DNA from: Paracoccaceae bacterium
Lineage (GTDB): Bacteria; Pseudomonadota; Alphaproteobacteria; Rhodobacterales; Rhodobacteraceae
Direction: 5' to 3'
NCBI GenBank assembly: GCA_023254015.1
Contig: JALQYS010000021.1
Span: forward strand, 1 to 17,704
DNA: 17,704 nucleotides
The translations under genes and the position numbers were made by a program. Under the pieces are notes generated by a model, which saw only the letters and a list, made by a program, of their open reading frames with translations, was not told where the DNA came from and did no database searches. Shown here piece by piece: positions 12,897-17,704 of this stretch; the stretch's first letter is position 1; the number at the start of each line of letters is the position of its first letter.

Positions 12897-13505
12897 CTAG
12901 TTCTGCACCTTTCGCCGGCCCTTTTCCTCGCTGATGCTGAACAGGCTGGCCTTGAGATCGCCAACCGCGGTCAGTTCGCCCAGAATGACCGTGGTCTGCT
13001 GGCCGAGGTCGTCGGTGATGACCCATTGCCGCAGCGTGACGGGGCTGGCGGTGAACACCAGTTCGATCGTGCCGTATTCCGGATGTTCGGGGTCCTGCGC
13101 CACGACGCGGGTGGTGTTTTCCACCTCTTTATGGCCCACCACCATCCTGGCCTCGCCAAGATCGATCTTGGGGGCAAGGATCAGGTTCAGGGGGGTCCGC
13201 TTCAGCGGATATTCTTCGGCCGGCTGGTTCGACTTGGCGTCAAAGATCGCCACGGTCTCGGCCGAGGCCAGCACAAGGCTGCGGTCCGGGGGCGCGTATT
13301 CAAACCGCACCCGGCCGGGACGTTTGATATAGATTCTGCCCAAGGACACGGTGCCATCGGCATTCACCTGTGTGAAGTCGGACTGCACGGTTTCCAGCCG
13401 GTTCAGATAGGCCGAAATCTCGGCCAGCGGGATCTTGTCCGCCAGCGCGGGCAGGGGCGGGACCAGAAGGGCGAGGGAAACGAGAAGGGCGCGAAACGGT
13501 TTCAT
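12897..13505 (-). CDS. lolA: Outer membrane lipoprotein carrier protein LolA
   Basis: 202 residues from ATG 13505; an ATG at 13523 would add six residues and has a weak AAGG upstream, so it stays possible. A signal peptide ends at PALA-DK (about residue 22). The mature part has the LolA pattern: YLNRLETVQSDFTQ, then GRIYIKRPGRVRFEYAPP, VAIFDAKSNQ, YPLKRTPLNLIL and the LRQWVITDDLGQQT strand. LolA carries lipoproteins through the periplasm from LolCDE to the outer membrane. It lies 204 bases downstream of ftsK on the same strand, with two hairpins between, so it may have its own promoter. Confidence 0.92.
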   Translation of the reverse strand: MKPFRALLVSLALLVPPLPALADKIPLAEISAYLNRLETVQSDFTQVNADGTVSLGRIYIKRPGRVRFEYAPPDRSLVLASAETVAIFDAKSNQPAEEYPLKRTPLNLILAPKIDLGEARMVVGHKEVENTTRVVAQDPEHPEYGTIELVFTASPVTLRQWVITDDLGQQTTVILGELTAVGDLKASLFSISEEKGRRKVQN

Positions 13506-13625
13506 GCGCCCAATATAGGCCATCGCCCGGCGCCTTGCATCCCCCAGCCCATCAACTGGCGGAGAGATGCCGAGACGGTGTCCGTGAAGAAGCCCGGCGC
13601 TGGGACGTTTTGACGTTGTTTCATA

Positions 13626-13645
13626 TCAGGGGGTTGTGGCCCTGA
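13626..13645 (-). repeat. 6-bp hairpin between ftsK and lolA
   Basis: TCAGGG (13626-13631) pairs with CCCTGA (13640-13645) around an 8-base loop. It is the second inverted repeat in the 204-base ftsK-lolA gap, downstream of the stronger one at 13676-13701 in the direction of transcription. It is weak and may be chance. Confidence 0.25.
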
Positions 13646-13675
13646 GAGACTTGGGAACTCTGGATTTGGCAGGGG

Positions 13676-13701
13676 GCAGGTCGGGCTGAAGCCCGACCTG
13701 C
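13676..13701 (-). terminator. Strong hairpin just after the ftsK stop
   Basis: GCAGGTCGGGC (13676-13686) and GCCCGACCTGC (13691-13701) form a perfect 11-bp stem with a TGAA loop on the plus strand (TTCA on the transcript side). It begins 8 bases past the ftsK stop codon. The minus strand continues CCCCCTGCC with no U-run, so it may slow or end transcription with help, or protect the 3' end of the ftsK mRNA. It may also be a copy of a dispersed repeat of this group. Confidence 0.5.
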
Positions 13702-13709
13702 GGGCGGCT

Positions 13710-16700
13710 TCACCGCTCTGGCACCAGAATTTCGCGCTTGCCCACATGGTTCGCGGCGGTGACGACGCCTTCTTCTTCCATCTGCTCGACCAGACGCGCG
13801 GCCTTGTTGTAGCCGATTCCCAGCTTGCGCTGGATGTAGGAGGTCGAGCACTTGCGGTCCTTGGCCACGATCGCCACGGCCTGATCATAAAGCGCATCGT
13901 CCGACGACTCCCCGCCGCCAAGGCCGAGAACCATGTCGATATCGTCGGCGCGATCATCCTCGGGGCCTTCGACGACGCCCGACATATAGGACGGCGGACC
14001 GAAGGATTTCAGGTGGTTCACCACCTCTTCAACCTCTTCATCCGACACGAAGGGCCCGTGGATACGCGAAATCCGCCCGCCGCCGGCCATGTAAAGCATG
14101 TCGCCCATGCCCAGAAGCTGTTCTGCCCCCTGTTCGCCAAGAATGGTGCGGCTGTCGATCTTGGAGGTCACCTGGAAGGAAATCCGGGTGGGGAAGTTGG
14201 CCTTGATCGTGCCGGTGATGACGTCCACCGACGGCCGCTGGGTGGCCATGATGAGGTGGATGCCAGAGGCCCGGGCCATCTGCGCCAGACGCTGGATGCA
14301 GGCTTCGATCTCTTTGCCCGCCACCATCATCAGGTCGGCCATTTCGTCAACGATCACAACGATATAGGGCAGGGACACCGGGGCGAATTCCTCGGTTTCG
14401 AACACCGGATCGCCGGTTTCCTCATCGAAACCCGTCTGGATGGTGCGCTTGAACATCTCGCCCTTGGCGAGCGCCTCTTTCACGCGGCCATTGTAGCCTT
14501 CGATGTTGCGAACGCCCATCTTGGACATCTTGCGATAGCGCTCTTCCATCTCGCCCACGACCCATTTCAGGGCCACGACCGCCTTTTTCGGGTCGGTCAC
14601 AACGGGCGACAGAAGGTGCGGGATGCCGTCATAAACCGACAGTTCCAGCATCTTGGGGTCGATCATGATCAGGCGGCATTCCTCGGGCGTCAGCTTGTAA
14701 AGGAGGCTCAGGATCATCGTGTTGATCGCCACCGACTTGCCCGACCCCGTGGTCCCGGCAATCAGAAGGTGGGGCATCTTGGCGAGGTTGGCCACAATGG
14801 GATCACCGCCGATGTCCTTGCCCAAAGCCAGCGGCAGGCGCAGGTTCGAATCACCAAAGTCGCGGGCGGCAAGGATTTCGCGCAGCACCACCTTTTCGCG
14901 ATGCGCATTGGGCAGTTCGATGCCAATCACCGTGCGGCCGGGCACGGTGGACACACGCGCCGACAGGGCCGACATCGACCGAGCGATGTCATCGGCCAGA
15001 CCGATCACGCGGGAGGCCTTCAGGCCCGGCGCCGGCTCCAGCTCATACATCGTGACCACCGGGCCGGGGCGGACCGAGGTGATCTCGCCCTTCACGCCGT
15101 AATCATCCAGCACGGTTTCCAGCATGCGGGCGTTTTCTTCCAGCGATTCATCGGAAAGCGCGTGGCGCTGGATGCTGGCGGGGTTGGTCAAAAGCGAAAG
15201 CGGCGGCAGTTCATAGCTGCTGACGGTTTCGTCAAAGCGCAGGCGAGGCTGGGCCTCGTCCATCGCGCGGCGCGAAGGGGTGGCGGGTTTCTTCACCGCA
15301 TGCTGCACCACCGGGCGACGGTCCAGCGTGACGGGCGTCACGCGGGCCGTGGGGGCGGGCATGGGTTCGGCGTCAACGGCCTCATCCCAATCGGTGCCGA
15401 TGCCGTCATCCACGTCAAAGCCGTTGGCAGTGTCAAAGGCTTCGGGCAGATCATCGTCGAAAGCCTCGGGCGCAAAGGCGTTCGGTTCAGGCGCTTTCGG
15501 GGCCTCGGGCGCGGTGGGGCGCGTCAGGGGCTGCACTGGGGCCGGCCCAGCCGCTGGTTGCGTCACAAGGACGGGCTTCGGCGCGACGGCGGGTTTAGAG
15601 GCAAGCACGGGCGGTTCGGCGCGCAGGCCGGGCGCCGCCATCGGCGGGGGCGTGGGCTTTGACCGCGGCAGCACGATCAGTGGTTGGGGGCTGCGCGGGC
15701 GGGTCAGGGACGGTTCCCGCCGCTGGATCGCGGCGGCAATCGGGCTAAGGGCCGAGTCCGGCGCGCGGGTGCGGGCGCGCACGGCGTCGGTGATGCGGGC
15801 CTTGATCCGGTCATCATCGGGCAGGTCATCAAAGTCGCGGTCCTCGGCAAGGACCGGTTCCACCAACTCGGGCTCGGGCTCGACGCTGCGGCGCAAGAGG
15901 GCGGGCATGCGGGCCAGAAGGCCCACCTTCTCGCGCGAGGGGGCGTAATGGGCTGCCTCGGCCAAGGGGGCTGCATAGGCAGGGTCGGCCCGCAGCGGCG
16001 CCGGGGCCATCGCGGCGGGGCGGCTAAAGGGGGGCGGGGCAAGCGGGGCCTCGTCAGGCACCACCGGCGGCGGGCTGCGGCGCACCACGGCGCGGGTCGT
16101 TTCGGGTTGAACCGCCGGTTCGGCCCCCAGCGTGGCCGATGCCTTGCGCCGGTCTTGCAGCGCATGGGCGGCGCGCGCGGTGCCTTGCGCGCCCTTGCTG
16201 GCAGCCCCCAGAAGGGCCGAATAGGTCATCACAAGACTGGTCAGCATGAAGGCCGCAAGGCCGCGGATTTCCGGCACGGTAAAGCCCATCACAAAGGCCG
16301 TCAGCACCACCAGAACCAGACCCATGCCCAGCGACAGAAGTTTCAGCGCCAGCCCGGCGCCGACAGGCAAAAGCCCCAGCGCCGCGCCGACGACCGTATC
16401 CCCGAACAGCCCACCCAGACCAAAGGAATGTGTCCAGTCCGCCCCCGGCACCAGAGTGGCGCAATAGATCGAGGCGACCGCAATGGCGATCACGGCAAAG
16501 ACCATCCGGCTCAGCACCCGCTCGGCCCCGCGATGGGTCACAAAGCGCGCGCCCCAGGCCATCAGGATCAGCGGCACCGTCCAGACGCCCTTGCCGCCGA
16601 TGATGACAAGGGTCGAGGCGACGGCGGCGCCAAGGCCGCCAAGCGCGTTGGAAACCGGCTTGTCCGAGGCGACCATCCAGCCCGGATCTTGCGGCGAATA

Positions 16701-16838
16701 GGTCCAGAGCATCACGACGAAGGCAAGCCCGAGGCCGATTAGCCCCAGACCGAACAACTCGCGCGAGCGCCGCTCCAGCATGGCCTGCGTGCCCTGATCC
16801 AGCAAAGGATCCCGCTGACGGATCTGATAGGATGCCAT
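13710..16838 (-). CDS. ftsK: DNA translocase FtsK
   Basis: 1042 residues. The ATG at 16838 has GAGG six bases upstream and starts 8 bases after the aminotransferase stop; the open frame further upstream is a shadow of that gene. FtsK anchors at the septum and pumps DNA towards dif at division. The N-terminal 190 or so residues hold the hydrophobic membrane segments (first near 29-47). A long Pro/Ala-rich linker follows (about 200-560) with an acidic block near 453-490. The motor domain has Walker A GTTGSGKS (about 694-701) and Walker B VIVDEMADLMM (about 827-837). The C-terminal gamma winged helix (last 65 residues: STSYIQRKLGIGYNKAARLVEQ, in part) reads KOPS-type sequences. The length is ordinary for alphaproteobacteria. 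Confidence 0.96.
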   Translation of the reverse strand: MASYQIRQRDPLLDQGTQAMLERRSRELFGLGLIGLGLAFVVMLWTYSPQDPGWMVASDKPVSNALGGLGAAVASTLVIIGGKGVWTVPLILMAWGARFVTHRGAERVLSRMVFAVIAIAVASIYCATLVPGADWTHSFGLGGLFGDTVVGAALGLLPVGAGLALKLLSLGMGLVLVVLTAFVMGFTVPEIRGLAAFMLTSLVMTYSALLGAASKGAQGTARAAHALQDRRKASATLGAEPAVQPETTRAVVRRSPPPVVPDEAPLAPPPFSRPAAMAPAPLRADPAYAAPLAEAAHYAPSREKVGLLARMPALLRRSVEPEPELVEPVLAEDRDFDDLPDDDRIKARITDAVRARTRAPDSALSPIAAAIQRREPSLTRPRSPQPLIVLPRSKPTPPPMAAPGLRAEPPVLASKPAVAPKPVLVTQPAAGPAPVQPLTRPTAPEAPKAPEPNAFAPEAFDDDLPEAFDTANGFDVDDGIGTDWDEAVDAEPMPAPTARVTPVTLDRRPVVQHAVKKPATPSRRAMDEAQPRLRFDETVSSYELPPLSLLTNPASIQRHALSDESLEENARMLETVLDDYGVKGEITSVRPGPVVTMYELEPAPGLKASRVIGLADDIARSMSALSARVSTVPGRTVIGIELPNAHREKVVLREILAARDFGDSNLRLPLALGKDIGGDPIVANLAKMPHLLIAGTTGSGKSVAINTMILSLLYKLTPEECRLIMIDPKMLELSVYDGIPHLLSPVVTDPKKAVVALKWVVGEMEERYRKMSKMGVRNIEGYNGRVKEALAKGEMFKRTIQTGFDEETGDPVFETEEFAPVSLPYIVVIVDEMADLMMVAGKEIEACIQRLAQMARASGIHLIMATQRPSVDVITGTIKANFPTRISFQVTSKIDSRTILGEQGAEQLLGMGDMLYMAGGGRISRIHGPFVSDEEVEEVVNHLKSFGPPSYMSGVVEGPEDDRADDIDMVLGLGGGESSDDALYDQAVAIVAKDRKCSTSYIQRKLGIGYNKAARLVEQMEEEGVVTAANHVGKREILVPER

Positions 16839-16846
16839 GTTACGCC

Positions 16847-17704
16847 TCACCGATAGAGACAGTCGCGAAGCGTGACGAGCCCGCGCTGCATTTCTTCTTT
16901 TGGGGCCACAAGGGCGACCCGGATATATGTCTTGCCGGGGTTGTCGCCCCCGACCTCGCGCGACAGGTAGGCGCCGGGCAGAACCCGCACCCCGGTTTCG
17001 CGCCACAGCTTCAAGGCGGCCGCCTCGCTGTCCTCGACCGGCAGCCACAGGAAGAACCCGCCCTCGGGGCAGGAAAAGCCCTGCAGGCCGCTGAAGATCT
17101 GATCCGCCGCGCGGAACTTGTCCTGATAAAGCGCGCGGTTTGCCGCGACATGGGCCTCATCCGTCCAGGCGGCCTCGCTGACGCGCTGGATCGGCAGGGG
17201 CAGGGGGGCGCCGGCAAAGCTGCGCAGCTTGCGCATCCGGGCAATCCCCTCGCGCCCGCCCGCCACAAAGCCCGACCGCAGGCCCGGCAGGTTCGACCGT
17301 TTCGACAGGGAGTGGAACGAGAACACCCGCTCGGGGTTGGCCCCCACCTCTGCCGCAACCTCCAGCGCGCCGGAGGGCGGGCTGTCGCGCCAGATCTCGG
17401 CATAGCATTCGTCGGCAAAGATCAGGAAATCATGCCTTTCGGCCAAGGCCAGCAGGGTTTTCCAATACTCGCGGCTGGCCACGGCACCCTGGGGGTTCGC
17501 CGGCGAGCAGATATAGGCCACCGTCACGCGGTCCAGCACTTCGGCAGGCAGGGCGGCGTAATCAGGCAGAAAACCGGTTGCGGCGGTGGCAGGCACATAG
17601 ACCGGATCGGCCCCCACGGTCAGCGCGGCCACGGCATAGACCTGATAGAACGGGTTCGGCATCAGCACGACGGGCTTCTTGCCGTTCTTGGTTTCGGGCG
17701 AAAG
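16847..17704 (-). CDS. Class I/II PLP-dependent aminotransferase (5' partial; DapC-like?)
   Basis: The frame is open to the window edge, so the N-terminus is missing; 285 residues are visible. Fold-type I aminotransferase features are MPNPFYQVY, CSPANPQGA (the NP that contacts the PLP ring region), FADECYAEIW with the PLP-binding Asp and Tyr, and SFHSLSKRSNLPGLRSGF, whose lysine (SLSK) should form the Schiff base. EGGFFLWLP and a carboxylate-binding arginine in TYIRVALV follow. The pattern fits the group that includes N-succinyldiaminopimelate aminotransferase (DapC) and LL-DAP-type enzymes; I cannot choose between these and other amino acid substrates. It lies 8 bases upstream of ftsK and probably shares its transcript. 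Confidence 0.85.
   Translation of the reverse strand, partial: LSPETKNGKKPVVLMPNPFYQVYAVAALTVGADPVYVPATAATGFLPDYAALPAEVLDRVTVAYICSPANPQGAVASREYWKTLLALAERHDFLIFADECYAEIWRDSPPSGALEVAAEVGANPERVFSFHSLSKRSNLPGLRSGFVAGGREGIARMRKLRSFAGAPLPLPIQRVSEAAWTDEAHVAANRALYQDKFRAADQIFSGLQGFSCPEGGFFLWLPVEDSEAAALKLWRETGVRVLPGAYLSREVGGDNPGKTYIRVALVAPKEEMQRGLVTLRDCLYR

Noticed and set aside
13746..15662. 638-residue open frame on the plus strand opposite ftsK
   Set aside because: It is antisense to the motor and linker domains of a clear FtsK. The translation is rich in His, Gly and Arg, as expected from the complement of GC-rich coding sequence, with no recognisable domain.
1..17704. Defence system, prophage, integrated element or CRISPR array
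   Set aside because: Gene content, packing and GC-rich coding style are uniform. No integrase, transposase, tRNA attachment site, direct-repeat array or toxin-antitoxin pair was seen.

Overview
The window looks like chromosomal DNA of an alphaproteobacterium of the order Rhodobacterales (Rhodobacter/Paracoccus-type family). The reasons are the high GC content and the gene neighbourhoods: a RidA-like protein, a GDPD and a FemAB-like protein in a row; DUF4170, a divergent WaaA and LpxK in a row; and an aminotransferase, FtsK and LolA in a row. This placement is from recognition only, with no database search. There are no tRNAs, rRNAs, IS elements, CRISPR arrays or prophage genes. Most genes are housekeeping or ordinary accessory metabolism.

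Layout. 1-1753 (+): the 3' part of a DUF3445 (heme-dependent oxidative N-demethylase family) gene, then a GlxA-type AraC regulator. 1763-5273 (-): two convergently facing groups. The first is RidA-like, then glycerophosphodiester phosphodiesterase, then FemAB-like. The second is a GST followed by an overlapping pterin-4a-carbinolamine dehydratase. 5418-7834 (+): DUF4170, a divergent KDO transferase (WaaA-like) and LpxK, a lipid A/inner-core LPS group. 7831-10627 (-): a very tight three-gene operon of a gamma-glutamyltransferase-like Ntn hydrolase, free methionine-R-sulfoxide reductase and a protein made of two fused GFA domains. 10865-11669 (-): a STAS anti-anti-sigma protein and an RsbW-like ATPase. 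11751-12077 (-): HspQ. 12309-12890 (+): a lipoprotein with a lytic-transglycosylase-like domain, tail to tail with lolA. 12897-17704 (-): a class I/II aminotransferase (cut by the window end), ftsK and lolA.

How the genes fit together. The LPS genes, LolA and the SLT-like lipoprotein all concern the outer envelope, and FtsK concerns division and chromosome segregation. The 7831-10627 operon joins three activities of thiol, glutathione and oxidative-damage chemistry. It is preceded by a 237-base untranslated stretch whose last element is a strong hairpin. That hairpin holds the Shine-Dalgarno sequence of the first gene in its 3' arm and is followed by a U-rich run, so it could act as a translational switch or an attenuator. 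This is the most interesting regulatory structure I found. Other points are the altered active-site motifs of the WaaA-like and LpxK proteins, the fused double GFA protein, and hairpins 3' of the FemAB-like gene and of ftsK. I found no clear evidence of a wholly new multi-gene system.

No gene-free stretch exceeds about 240 bases. The larger gaps (2733-2811, 5274-5417, 10628-10864, 11670-11750, 12078-12308, 13506-13709) are described in the regulatory entries or findings where something could be seen.
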